Below are positions 8,126 through 16,219 of a DNA stretch of 64,000 nucleotides, piece after piece; within the stretch, counting starts at the first letter, position 1, and every line of letters begins with the position of its first letter. The DNA is from Candidatus Uabimicrobium amorphum (GTDB lineage: Bacteria > Planctomycetota > Uabimicrobiia > Uabimicrobiales > Uabimicrobiaceae), in assembly GCF_009002475.1 (NCBI RefSeq), contig NZ_AP019860.1:4588001-4652000 (forward strand). Reading direction: 5' to 3'. The translations under genes were made by a program, and so were the position numbers. The notes beneath the pieces were generated by a model. That model saw only the letters and a program-made list of their open reading frames with translations. It ran no database searches and was not told the DNA's origin.

Positions 8126-11100
8126 TCATTGTTTTTTGTGCTTTTGAATTTCATGTAAATTTACACAAATGTTTTTCGTATGGGTTTCCATAACAAACTG
8201 CGTTTCTGATAACCAACCACATTTTTCAATATGAATATCATCTACGAAAATAGGTACACTAAATAGAACCTTATTCTCTATAGTATTCCACAAAAATGCG
8301 ATATTATGCTCTATCGCAATCGCCAAATTTTTCTGTGGAGCTTTCTCATAAAATTTCATGTGCGGGTGAAATTCTCTGATTGTATTTGTTGGTGTACTTT
8401 TTGTTAACGCTATTTTTTCGGTAGTGAGTGTTAATGAATATTCATGGTGAATATAACTGCAATCTTTTCCCACGGCAACCCACGCGTTTTTGGTAGGGTG
8501 GTAAGCACATTCCTTGGCGTTTGCGAATTGATATTCCACTAACCGACATGTAATATTGTATACTTTGATGGTATTGCGTGTAATTAGCATCAAATGTTTA
8601 CTGTCAGGAGAGATTTTCGCCGCGACTAAATCGTTTATGTAAATGTGCTGTAGTTGTTCTTGTGTTTCTAGGTTGTAAAGAGATACATATTCTTTGTTGT
8701 ACAATGCGAACAACTGGTTGGACAGCGCAAGGCAAGTACTGTTGTTGTCTGAATACAATTGTACTTGTTCCGCAACATTCCATATTTCTACATGGTTTTT
8801 ATCGTTAAAGGCGATGTATTTGCCATGAGGACTCATTTTTAGATGCGATGATGTCGTGTCCCAGCAGACGATTTCTTTCCAATTATGTAGATCAAATAAG
8901 CACAATTGTTGTTCTTTCGCATAGGCCAATATTTTTCCTTCGCAATCCAATATACGTGGAAAATTACGCGTTTTTTTGTATATATTTTTGTTTTTGTAGT
9001 TCCAAATTTGGCAGGTATTATCTGCGAGAAAGATAATTACTTCATCGTTTACTGCAAATGTAATATGGAGAATTTGTTTTGCAAAGGTGTGCCGTTGTAA
9101 GATCGTTCCCGTTTGTGAATCTATAATAAAACATTCTTCGCCCTTCATCGCACCAAGTACATTTCCCTTTAAACTAAACTTAATCTGCTGAAAATTATGC
9201 GGAATGCGCCACTGCAATTGTTGATTCATGTGAGACTTTTGCATGATATGTTGTGCTGCACTTTTATACTTTCCATTATCAATATCTGCAATTTTCTTTG
9301 CCAAAATTTGTGCTTGTTGCCATTTTTTTTGCTGATAAAGAGTATGGGCTTTTTCATATATATTAGCGGTGAGTTGTTGCTGTAGTGTATTGATTTTCTG
9401 TGCATTGCGCCAATGGTTTACTGCCAGGATCACCGTTAAAAGTAAAAATAGCGCCGCCACTCCTACACGCGCAATGGGAATTTTACGTTGTGGTTCATTG
9501 TATAAAGGTTTGTTTTCCATAAATTTTTGTAAGTCTAGAGCGACAAGCTCCGCCGTGGCATAGCGTTCTTCTGGATTTTTGTGCAGGCATTTTAAGCAAA
9601 TATATTCTAACTCATTGGGAATATCTGGATTAATTTGACACAGCGGAACGGCGGCGGTAGTTCGAATTTGTCGCATTACAGTGCTGTCTTCACCTTCGAA
9701 GGGAGGACGTTTTGTTAGAAGATGGTAGAGAATTGCCCCAAAGGCATAGATGTCGTCATGTTGCGTTACTACTTGTTCTTCGAGTAGTTGCGGGGAAGTA
9801 TAGCACAGCATACTGTCTTGTAGAAAACGTTGTGGTGAATAAAAAGAACTTAAGCCAAAGTCAATGATTTTCGGCGAAAGGTCATCGGTGATGAGAATAC
9901 TTTGTGGGTGTAAACCTCCGTGTACCGTAGTCTCGTGCATGAAATGCAATGTTGTGGCGATTTTATAAAATATTTTTGCCAATTTGCGATATTTTGTGGT
10001 GCCAATTAATTTGGTTAAGGGTTGTCCCCATAAGTATTCCGTAGAATAGTATTTTTGTGGGCTCACTCCGTAGGAGGTAATTTTTGCTATATGTGGATGG
10101 CGTTGCTTCTTGATCTCGTGGAATGTATCGCGAAACTCTTTATTTTTTGTGTCATCTGCGTTTAGAAGAACTTTTAAGGTGATGATCTTATTGTTGTGCG
10201 TATCTAAGGCCTTATATACCACACCGTAATGATCGCGATGAAAATATTGTAGTATGCGAAAATGTGCGAATTCATTCTCCACGGTTACCTGGGGATTTAA
10301 GGATTGGATGGGTTCTTCGAAGGTGAATTCATTGAAAAACTTTTGCAGCTGTAAACTGAGAGGGTCACAAGAGTTACCTATGTAACTTTCAATATCGTAC
10401 ACTAATGGTGTGGTACTAGAGTAACGTTTTTCTTGATCTTGGTGGATTGCCTTACGACAAATAGTGTTAATTTCTTGAGGAATGCTTGCATTGATCGCGT
10501 GCGGAGATGAGTAAAAAATATGCTGACTTTTGAGCAAATCTTCGTCCTGCACCACGGACTCCCCCGTTAAAAGTTCAAACAACACACAACCGATGGAGTA
10601 AATGTCGTTTTGTGGCTGAACTTTTCGGTGTAGCCTTTGTTCGGGAGCACTATAACGTGGACTACTACCAAATTCTGTGGGAATTAATAAATCGCTGTTT
10701 GCCGTATGCGCGATAGAAAAATTAATTACTACGAGATCATAGTTACTGGTGAATAGTACATTGGATGGTTTGATATTACAGTGTATAATTTTTTTCGCGT
10801 GTAAGTAGCCTAGAGTTTTCGCTAGTGTTTGTGCAATTTGTAAGCAAATAATGACGGGAAGTTGTCCGGGGAGTCCTAGTAAAATATCCTGTAATGACTT
10901 ACCATCGATAAAATCCATCACCACAAATAGGCGCTCTTTGTACTTGGCGATTTTGTGATAACAAACAATATTTTTGTGTGAGATATCTTTGAGTAAATTG
11001 TACTCGCGTTCGAGCATCTCATTTTCGTCACGTGAATAGGCAATTTTTATCGCAAATCTTTTTTCTTCTTTATCAATCACTTCATAAACGATACCTATGT

Positions 11101-11281
11101 GGCCACGGCTGATTTCGCGAATAACAGAGTAGTCGTTTATTTCATGAACTTCAGGAGAATTTTTCCAAATATTTGCTGAAATCGTAATGACCCTGTTACA
11201 CCGCGGGCATTTTCCATTTTTTCCCAGGGTTTTTTCATAAACGCGAATTTTTTTACCGCACATGCAAACAATTTTTTTCAT
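8126..11281 (-). CDS. Tandem pseudokinase with zinc ribbon, membrane helix and WD-like propeller
   Basis: This 1051-residue protein opens with a CxC...CxxC zinc ribbon (C6, C8, C25, C28). Two Hanks-type kinase folds follow (about 50-300 and 338-590), then a membrane helix (about 606-622), a coiled coil and a WD-like beta-propeller (about 700-1040). Kinase 1 keeps the VAIK lysine (K79) but has HCN (167-169) for HRD and NFS (187-189) for DFG. Kinase 2 keeps K370 and DFG (474-476) but has HGG (454-456) for HRD. Both therefore lack the catalytic base and are predicted inactive for phosphotransfer; a binding or scaffold role is inferred. Two candidate promoters lie upstream in the divergent gap. 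Confidence 0.85.
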   Translation of the reverse strand: MKKIVCMCGKKIRVYEKTLGKNGKCPRCNRVITISANIWKNSPEVHEINDYSVIREISRGHIGIVYEVIDKEEKRFAIKIAYSRDENEMLEREYNLLKDISHKNIVCYHKIAKYKERLFVVMDFIDGKSLQDILLGLPGQLPVIICLQIAQTLAKTLGYLHAKKIIHCNIKPSNVLFTSNYDLVVINFSIAHTANSDLLIPTEFGSSPRYSAPEQRLHRKVQPQNDIYSIGCVLFELLTGESVVQDEDLLKSQHIFYSSPHAINASIPQEINTICRKAIHQDQEKRYSSTTPLVYDIESYIGNSCDPLSLQLQKFFNEFTFEEPIQSLNPQVTVENEFAHFRILQYFHRDHYGVVYKALDTHNNKIITLKVLLNADDTKNKEFRDTFHEIKKQRHPHIAKITSYGVSPQKYYSTEYLWGQPLTKLIGTTKYRKLAKIFYKIATTLHFMHETTVHGGLHPQSILITDDLSPKIIDFGLSSFYSPQRFLQDSMLCYTSPQLLEEQVVTQHDDIYAFGAILYHLLTKRPPFEGEDSTVMRQIRTTAAVPLCQINPDIPNELEYICLKCLHKNPEERYATAELVALDLQKFMENKPLYNEPQRKIPIARVGVAALFLLLTVILAVNHWRNAQKINTLQQQLTANIYEKAHTLYQQKKWQQAQILAKKIADIDNGKYKSAAQHIMQKSHMNQQLQWRIPHNFQQIKFSLKGNVLGAMKGEECFIIDSQTGTILQRHTFAKQILHITFAVNDEVIIFLADNTCQIWNYKNKNIYKKTRNFPRILDCEGKILAYAKEQQLCLFDLHNWKEIVCWDTTSSHLKMSPHGKYIAFNDKNHVEIWNVAEQVQLYSDNNSTCLALSNQLFALYNKEYVSLYNLETQEQLQHIYINDLVAAKISPDSKHLMLITRNTIKVYNITCRLVEYQFANAKECAYHPTKNAWVAVGKDCSYIHHEYSLTLTTEKIALTKSTPTNTIREFHPHMKFYEKAPQKNLAIAIEHNIAFLWNTIENKVLFSVPIFVDDIHIEKCGWLSETQFVMETHTKNICVNLHEIQKHKKQ

Positions 11282-11350
11282 AAGCGTGCCCCCATGACTT
11301 GATGAACCATTGCAGCTATTTTACTGGTAGTGTTCGAGAAAAACAAGTCG

Positions 11351-11378
11351 ATTTTACAAAGCTAATTATCGTTGTCAA
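11351..11378 (-). promoter_or_regulatory. Sigma70-like promoter for the tandem pseudokinase gene
   Basis: Read on the minus strand, TTGACA (11373-11378) is followed after 16 bases by TAAAAT (11351-11356). The -35 box overlaps that of the divergent promoter at 11372-11400. A second candidate with 17-base spacing, TTGTTT...TAAAAT (11318-11346), lies closer to the gene. Confidence 0.55.
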
Positions 11379-11400
11379 ACTTTGCAATTGATAATATAAT
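11372..11400 (+). promoter_or_regulatory. Sigma70-like promoter for the DUF62 gene
   Basis: TTGTCA (11372-11377), a 17-base spacer and TATAAT (11395-11400) make a near-consensus promoter. It lies about 85 bases before the ATG at 11485 and faces away from the pseudokinase gene. Confidence 0.65.
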
Positions 11401-11484
11401 GAAATAAACATCGCAAAATACTTTTTATCCCGCAATTTCGTTCTGTGAACGCTTTTTGCAATACATCTTTTGGGACAAACATTC

Positions 11485-12282
11485 ATGATTGTAACTTTAA
11501 CTACCGATTTTGGTTTAAGTGATAGTTTTGTAGGGGTGATGAAGGGAGTTATTTTAAGCATCTCGCCGCAAGCAAAGCTAGTTGACATATCGCATAGCAT
11601 TCCACCACAAGACATTCGTAAAGCGGATTTGACGATCTCGTCTATTATTCCTTACTATCCAAAAGACACCTTGCATGTTATTGTTGTCGATCCTGGCGTT
11701 GGGTCAAACAGGCGTATTTTGTATGTGCAGTCAAGCGAGCAACAGTTTTTGGCACCTGACAACGGCGTGTTATCGTCACTCGATTCCGAGAATATCGATG
11801 TAATTCGCGAAGTGACCAATGAAGAGTACTTTTTATCGGAAGTATCGAATACATTTCACGGACGCGATATTTTTGCACCGGTGGCAGGGCATCTTGCCAG
11901 CGGCTTAGATCCTGCACTGTTAGGACCAGAAGTCCCCTATGATCAAATTCATCAATTTTCATTGCCTCCGGTAAAAGTGGATACCGATCTTTGTCGTATT
12001 TACGGACGCGTTATCGATGTTGATCATTTTGGTAACATCACCACGAATATTTCCGAAGAGATTATCGATCAATTAGTTGCCAATCGCCATAAAGTAAAAA
12101 TTACTCTGAATCAGTTGTCGTTAAATGAAATTGTTACCAGCTACAGTGATTGCGAATATAAAAAACATTTAGCTCTCATCAATAGTAGCACCTTGTTGGA
12201 GATTGCGCAAAATTTAGGAAATGCTGCGCAAAGCTTGCAAGTGAAAATGGGGATGGAGATTGTACTTGAATACGAAAAGTAA
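11485..12282 (+). CDS. DUF62 S-adenosylmethionine hydrolase (SAM hydroxide adenosyltransferase)
   Basis: This 265-residue member of the fluorinase/chlorinase-like superfamily comes from the branch that splits SAM with water into adenosine and methionine (family knowledge). Diagnostic blocks are LTTDFGLSDSFVGVMKG at the N-terminus, VVDPGVGSNRR, APDNGVLS, TFHGRDIFAPVAGHL, and VDHFGNITTNI in the C-terminal domain. The Asp and Arg of VVDPGVGSNRR and the His of FHGRD fit the described catalytic triad of hydroxide-type enzymes. A TTG at 11470 is in frame, but the ATG at 11485 matches the family N-terminus. It is a single gene with its own promoter and a hairpin after its stop. Confidence 0.9.
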   Translation: MIVTLTTDFGLSDSFVGVMKGVILSISPQAKLVDISHSIPPQDIRKADLTISSIIPYYPKDTLHVIVVDPGVGSNRRILYVQSSEQQFLAPDNGVLSSLDSENIDVIREVTNEEYFLSEVSNTFHGRDIFAPVAGHLASGLDPALLGPEVPYDQIHQFSLPPVKVDTDLCRIYGRVIDVDHFGNITTNISEEIIDQLVANRHKVKITLNQLSLNEIVTSYSDCEYKKHLALINSSTLLEIAQNLGNAAQSLQVKMGMEIVLEYEK

Positions 12283-12310
12283 CCCAATGAAAAATAACGA
12301 CGACATTGGG
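12283..12310 (+). terminator. Weak terminator-like hairpin after the DUF62 gene
   Basis: CCCAATG (12283-12289) pairs with CATTGGG (12304-12310) directly after the stop codon. Only a mixed A/T run follows, so termination strength is uncertain. Confidence 0.4.
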
Positions 12311-12317
12311 AATTTAT

Positions 12318-12346
12318 TTGACTACAGGTAGTAAACATACTAATAT
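12318..12346 (+). promoter_or_regulatory. Sigma70-like promoter for clpP
   Basis: TTGACT (12318-12323), a 17-base spacer and TAATAT (12341-12346). The predicted 5' leader of about 70 bases contains a small GCAGG/CCTGC hairpin before the ribosome site. Confidence 0.65.
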
Positions 12347-12421
12347 TCTGTGTACCAAATATATTTGTATCCGCAGGTATCAGGCCTGCTAGTGATAAAC
12401 CTAGAAAATAAGGAAACTAAT

Positions 12422-12997
12422 ATGAGCCAAGAAGAAAAAGAAAAAAAAGATGGAGATGCTTTAGTTGGGCGTTTGATTAAAGCTAGAGTTATCATGATCT
12501 CCGAAGAAATTACTGATAAACTCGCTAGAGCAGTAACGGCTCAATGTTTGCTGATGCAAGAAGATGATAAAGATGCGCCTATAACCGTGTATGTAAATTC
12601 ACCTGGTGGCTCAGCGGATTCTGGCTTTGCTATTTATGATATTTTGCGTTTTGTCACACCTCCTATTCACATGATTTGCTCTGGGATATGTGCAAGTGCT
12701 GCTGTTCTTATCTACATGGCGGCAGAAAAAGATAAACGCTTTTCACTACCGAACTCTCGCTTTTTGTTGCATCAACCATCGACACAACTATTTGGAACCG
12801 CATCAGATATTGAGATTAATGCTAACGAAATTATCAAATTGCGTGAACGCTATAACTCGATTATAGCTCGAGAAACAGGTAAAGATGTCGATCAGATTAC
12901 CGAAGATTGTGATCGTGATTTTTGGTTATCAGCAACAGAAGCCAAAGAATATGGTTTGGTGGGTAAGATCGTTGAAAAATGTAGCGACGTATCTTAA
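12422..12997 (+). CDS. clpP: ClpP-family serine protease subunit
   Basis: This 191-residue ClpP fold carries all three catalytic residues at canonical spacing: Ser92 (in GICASAAVLI), His117 (in RFLLHQPS) and Asp166 (in DRDFWLSATEAKEYGLV). ClpP forms the barrel protease that works with AAA+ unfoldases. The oxyanion strand reads VNSPGGSADSG. The charged 10-residue N-terminus and the unusual GICASA in place of GQAASM suggest a divergent paralogue rather than the housekeeping copy. No clpX or clpA lies nearby. The ATG at 12422 has an AAGGAAAC ribosome site; an upstream in-frame start at 12350 falls at the predicted transcription start and is rejected. Confidence 0.9.
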   Translation: MSQEEKEKKDGDALVGRLIKARVIMISEEITDKLARAVTAQCLLMQEDDKDAPITVYVNSPGGSADSGFAIYDILRFVTPPIHMICSGICASAAVLIYMAAEKDKRFSLPNSRFLLHQPSTQLFGTASDIEINANEIIKLRERYNSIIARETGKDVDQITEDCDRDFWLSATEAKEYGLVGKIVEKCSDVS

Positions 12998-13039
12998 AAA
13001 ACGTCCTATGTAAATTTATTAGTAAAGAAAGGAGCTTCT

Positions 13040-13615
13040 GTGAGTACCGTTGATTTTTTAAAAGCTTTTTTTAAAAACCCCATGCATACGGGAGCCGTAG
13101 CACCTAGTTCTAAAAAACTTGGCAGGCTAATGGTAAAAAGTGCGGGGGTTGCACAAGCAACTTCAATTGTTGAGTTTGGTGTGGGCACCGGAGTGTTCAC
13201 CGAAGAAATTCACAACACAAAGACTCCAGAAGCCACTTTTATTGCTCTTGAAATTAACCCCAAACTCTTTGAAATAACCAAAAAGCGTTGCCCTGAAGTT
13301 GTTATCTACAACGACGATGCTTGTAATGTGAAGGAGTATCTGGCAAAACACAATGTTATGCAGTGTGACTGTATTGTTTCCGGTCTTCCTTGGGCGGCTT
13401 TTCCTGAAGATTTACAAAAAAAGATTTTGCATGCGGCAGTAGAGGTTTTAAAACCCGGCGGTATATTTGTTTCTTTCGCATACATACATGGAACTTCATT
13501 ACCTCGTGGCAAAAAATTCTATCAGCTTCTAAAACATAGCTTTTCTGAAGTGAAAAAATCTTCTATTGTTTGGGCAAACGTTCCACCAGCTTTTACTTAT
13601 ATTTGTAAAAAATAG
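13040..13615 (+). CDS. Class I SAM methyltransferase, phospholipid N-methyltransferase-like
   Basis: This 191-residue Rossmann methyltransferase has motif I VEFGVGTGVFTEEI (about residue 43), an acidic residue at the end of strand 2 (LEINPK), motif IV-like VSGLPWAAFP, and LKPGGIFVSFAY. The N-terminal FLKAFFKNPMHTGAVAPSSKKL matches the PmtA/KsgA-like group that methylates phosphatidylethanolamine or unknown substrates (family knowledge). The start is GTG at 13040 with an AAAGGAG site at 13027-13033. The gene ends at a strong shared terminator with the convergent protease gene. The substrate cannot be told from sequence. Confidence 0.75.
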   Translation: MSTVDFLKAFFKNPMHTGAVAPSSKKLGRLMVKSAGVAQATSIVEFGVGTGVFTEEIHNTKTPEATFIALEINPKLFEITKKRCPEVVIYNDDACNVKEYLAKHNVMQCDCIVSGLPWAAFPEDLQKKILHAAVEVLKPGGIFVSFAYIHGTSLPRGKKFYQLLKHSFSEVKKSSIVWANVPPAFTYICKK

Positions 13616-13617
13616 GT

Positions 13618-13652
13618 TTCAGGGCGAACGTTCGCCCTGAACATGTTTTTTT
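13618..13652. terminator. Bidirectional rho-independent terminator
   Basis: A perfect 24-base palindrome (13618-13641, half-site TTCAGGGCGAAC) is followed by CATG and a T-run (13646-13652). On the other strand it is followed by ACC and a short T-rich stretch. It sits between two convergent genes, so it probably serves both. Confidence 0.85.
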
Positions 13653-15825
13653 AGCGACTTCCAATCGTAATCGGTAGACTGAACTCATTGTTGCCGCGTA
13701 TGACGGTAATGGTTGTTTTACTTTCCGGTTTAAATTTTCCCACGGCCTTCAGTAAACTTTCCACATCTTTTACAGGACTACCACCAAGGTCTGTAATGAT
13801 GTCTCCCGCTCTTACGCCTGCTGTTTGCGCAGGTTTTCTAGGAACAACATAAGCCACTTTGGCTCCTTGAGGATGGTTTTCCACCTGTACACCAATGAAT
13901 CCCTTTGAAGATGATGATTTCTTTTCTTTGCTACCACCACCAAATATATCTTTAAGAAGATCATCTAAAGGATCGCTTTTCTCTTCCTCTTCACCATTGC
14001 CTAAAAAGCGACGCAATACTTTGCTAAGGCCGTCTTCTTTCGGAATACGAGGCTTGTATTGATTTGAAACGGCAACGACTTTACCAGACTTTAAATCAGG
14101 CAATACTTTCATAATCGATGAAATAGGGATTGCGAAAGCGGTACCACGATAAAAATACGCGACGTTTAGACCAATCAGTTCACCTTTCATGTTGACAAGA
14201 GGTGTTCCAAATTGTTTCTTTTCAAGATTGGTATCGTGTTGAAATACTCTGTCGTATGCACGTACTGGACTTTTATTGGGTTGGCCAAACATGCCGAAAA
14301 GGCCCAATGTTGGTACACGGCGATTGTGAGAAACTTGTCTGTTTTTTGCACTGAGCATTCCGGCGTTGATGATTCCTTCGGCTGTTCCACCAGAAACTAA
14401 CCATTCGCCGATATGTACATTTTTGTCGTCACCTATTTTCATTGCCTTAAGCGGTTTTCCGGCGCTTATTTTGATCAGCGCTACGTCCAAGACACCATTG
14501 CGTCCGCGAATAACACCAATGTGCGTACGACGTGTACCATCTTGCATTTGTACATCAACAGCACCTTTTACTTTGTTGAGTATGTGATTTGCGGTTAGAA
14601 TCCATCCGTCTTCCGAAATAACCACACCGTAACCATATACTTTGCGCCCTTTGCGAATTTTTACGGTGGTTTCCATGAGTTCTAAGCCTTTGTACACGAA
14701 ATGACGACGGAAATAGTTGTCGCGTGAATAAGACTGTGAAGAAATGAAGACTGGTATGCGTATTTTTTGTCCGTCGCGCTTTAATGTCAAAAACACTTTT
14801 CCAGTGCGCGGGGCTGAGGCAACAATACTTTTTAGATCGTCGCGTAGTTGTAGGGGGATTCCGTTTGCGCGAGTGATGACATCTCCGGTGCGTAAACCGG
14901 CAAGAGAACCAAGTTTGTTTACTTCTACATGGGTAACTTGTAGACCTGCTGGTTCTACTTCGCGCACAACAATACCAAGGTTTGGTTTTTTCTTGGGCAT
15001 TTGTTGTGTACCGCTAAACATTTTGAATAGTTTGCCAATGGGGCTTTTGTCAAAAGCCTTCATCATATCGTCAGGAGATAAATCTTCCTGCATTTCCATG
15101 AAGACGTCGAATATATTTCCCGGTGAACGTCCTTTTACATTGCGTCCAGCGGTCATTGTTTCTAGATCGGTGACAATTTCGTTGATGGGAACGGAAAAAG
15201 CGAGTTCGTTTACCAGCATAATAGCACCGTTGATGCCTATGAGTTTTCCGTCGAGATCAATCAGTGGTCCACCAGAGTTTCCCGCAAAAATAGGAACATC
15301 TGTTTGAATCGCATCATCGTAAAATTTTACGCCCATTTGGATAGGGAGTTTCTTGTGAAAGCCACGGATTCGACCACAAGCAACTGCTGGCTGATCATCG
15401 AAGTACGGACCACCAGGATGTCCGAGAGCGACAACCCATTCAAGCATGTCTAGTTGGTCAGAGTTTCCGTATTCAAAATAGGGAAAATCTTTACCTTTGA
15501 TTTTGATTAACGCGTAGTCGTTGACGGAGTTTAATCCTAATTTTTGCGCCGGGTATTCACGTCCATCAGAAGTGACAACAACAAGAGAATCTCCAGGTTC
15601 CACAACGTGGGCACACGTAATGATAAGCCCATCTGAAGATACCAAGGCCCCCGATCCATATCCTTGACGGTCACCAATAATAATGCGAATTCCCACAGTA
15701 CGGGCAATTGCATAGTCTCTTATTTCTTGCACTTTCTTAGACACAAGATTAATATCAGTTATTGGTTCCTTCGCAAACAATATAGTCGAAAACACTACCA
15801 ACAAAACTATATATATTTTTTGCAT
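13651..15825 (-). CDS. Double trypsin-like DegP/HtrA-type protease with two PDZ domains; second protease dead
   Basis: This 724-residue secreted protein has a signal peptide (1-18). Protease domain 1 has an intact triad: H73 (TCAHVV), D103 (NDYALIKI), S184 (GNSGGPL). PDZ1 spans about 283-362. Protease domain 2 (about 385-580) keeps H414 (TANHIL) and D447 (LDVALIKI), but the serine motif reads QFGTPL with Phe539 where Ser belongs. PDZ2 spans about 643-722. Domain order is S1-PDZ-S1-PDZ. A role in envelope protein quality control is likely for the active half; the dead half may bind substrate or regulate assembly. The ribosome site is AGGAGAAATTT just before the ATG. Confidence 0.88.
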   Translation of the reverse strand: MQKIYIVLLVVFSTILFAKEPITDINLVSKKVQEIRDYAIARTVGIRIIIGDRQGYGSGALVSSDGLIITCAHVVEPGDSLVVVTSDGREYPAQKLGLNSVNDYALIKIKGKDFPYFEYGNSDQLDMLEWVVALGHPGGPYFDDQPAVACGRIRGFHKKLPIQMGVKFYDDAIQTDVPIFAGNSGGPLIDLDGKLIGINGAIMLVNELAFSVPINEIVTDLETMTAGRNVKGRSPGNIFDVFMEMQEDLSPDDMMKAFDKSPIGKLFKMFSGTQQMPKKKPNLGIVVREVEPAGLQVTHVEVNKLGSLAGLRTGDVITRANGIPLQLRDDLKSIVASAPRTGKVFLTLKRDGQKIRIPVFISSQSYSRDNYFRRHFVYKGLELMETTVKIRKGRKVYGYGVVISEDGWILTANHILNKVKGAVDVQMQDGTRRTHIGVIRGRNGVLDVALIKISAGKPLKAMKIGDDKNVHIGEWLVSGGTAEGIINAGMLSAKNRQVSHNRRVPTLGLFGMFGQPNKSPVRAYDRVFQHDTNLEKKQFGTPLVNMKGELIGLNVAYFYRGTAFAIPISSIMKVLPDLKSGKVVAVSNQYKPRIPKEDGLSKVLRRFLGNGEEEEKSDPLDDLLKDIFGGGSKEKKSSSSKGFIGVQVENHPQGAKVAYVVPRKPAQTAGVRAGDIITDLGGSPVKDVESLLKAVGKFKPESKTTITVIRGNNEFSLPITIGSR

Positions 15826-16219
15826 AAATTTCTCCTACCTTAATCGCTATGCCGTGAAATTAGGGAAACCCCTAACCATCAATCTGTATGTCAGCTAAGC
15901 GTTTCTTTGATTTCTATTGAGATCGTTTTACAAAGAGTGGTTATTTAAGTATACGTAAATAATCGCAGTGAAGTTGGAAAAAAGTAAAATATTGTACCCA
16001 CTCAATATCGAGCCCGACTCTGATCCCGTTTCCGATGAATGAAGCAAAGCTTTAGGAAACGGTATAGGACCGAGAACGTAATCTTTGCGCACCTAGTATT
16101 CAGTGTGCACTATCCACATAATTTTTACAATAAAAATTTTTACGCGAAATGTCGCAAATTTGCTACAATATGCGTCTCGACGCTATGACTAAACCTGTTT
16201 TGCCTGTTAGGAAAAATCT
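15826..16219. other. 394-base intergenic region between divergent genes
   Basis: No gene is seen. It contains a small hairpin (TTAGGG 15860-15865 with CCCTAA 15870-15875) in the leader of the minus-strand protease. It also holds an 8-bp stem CCGTTTCC (16026-16033) with GGAAACGG (16055-16062), enclosing the palindrome AAAGCTTT. An extended -10 TGCTACAAT (16161-16169) precedes the kinase-MORN gene. The hairpins could be small-RNA or leader structures, but nothing fixes a function. Confidence 0.4.

Noticed and set aside
14744..15307. 187-codon plus-strand frame inside the DegP-like gene
   Set aside because: It lies wholly within a strongly supported protease gene on the other strand and has no family features.
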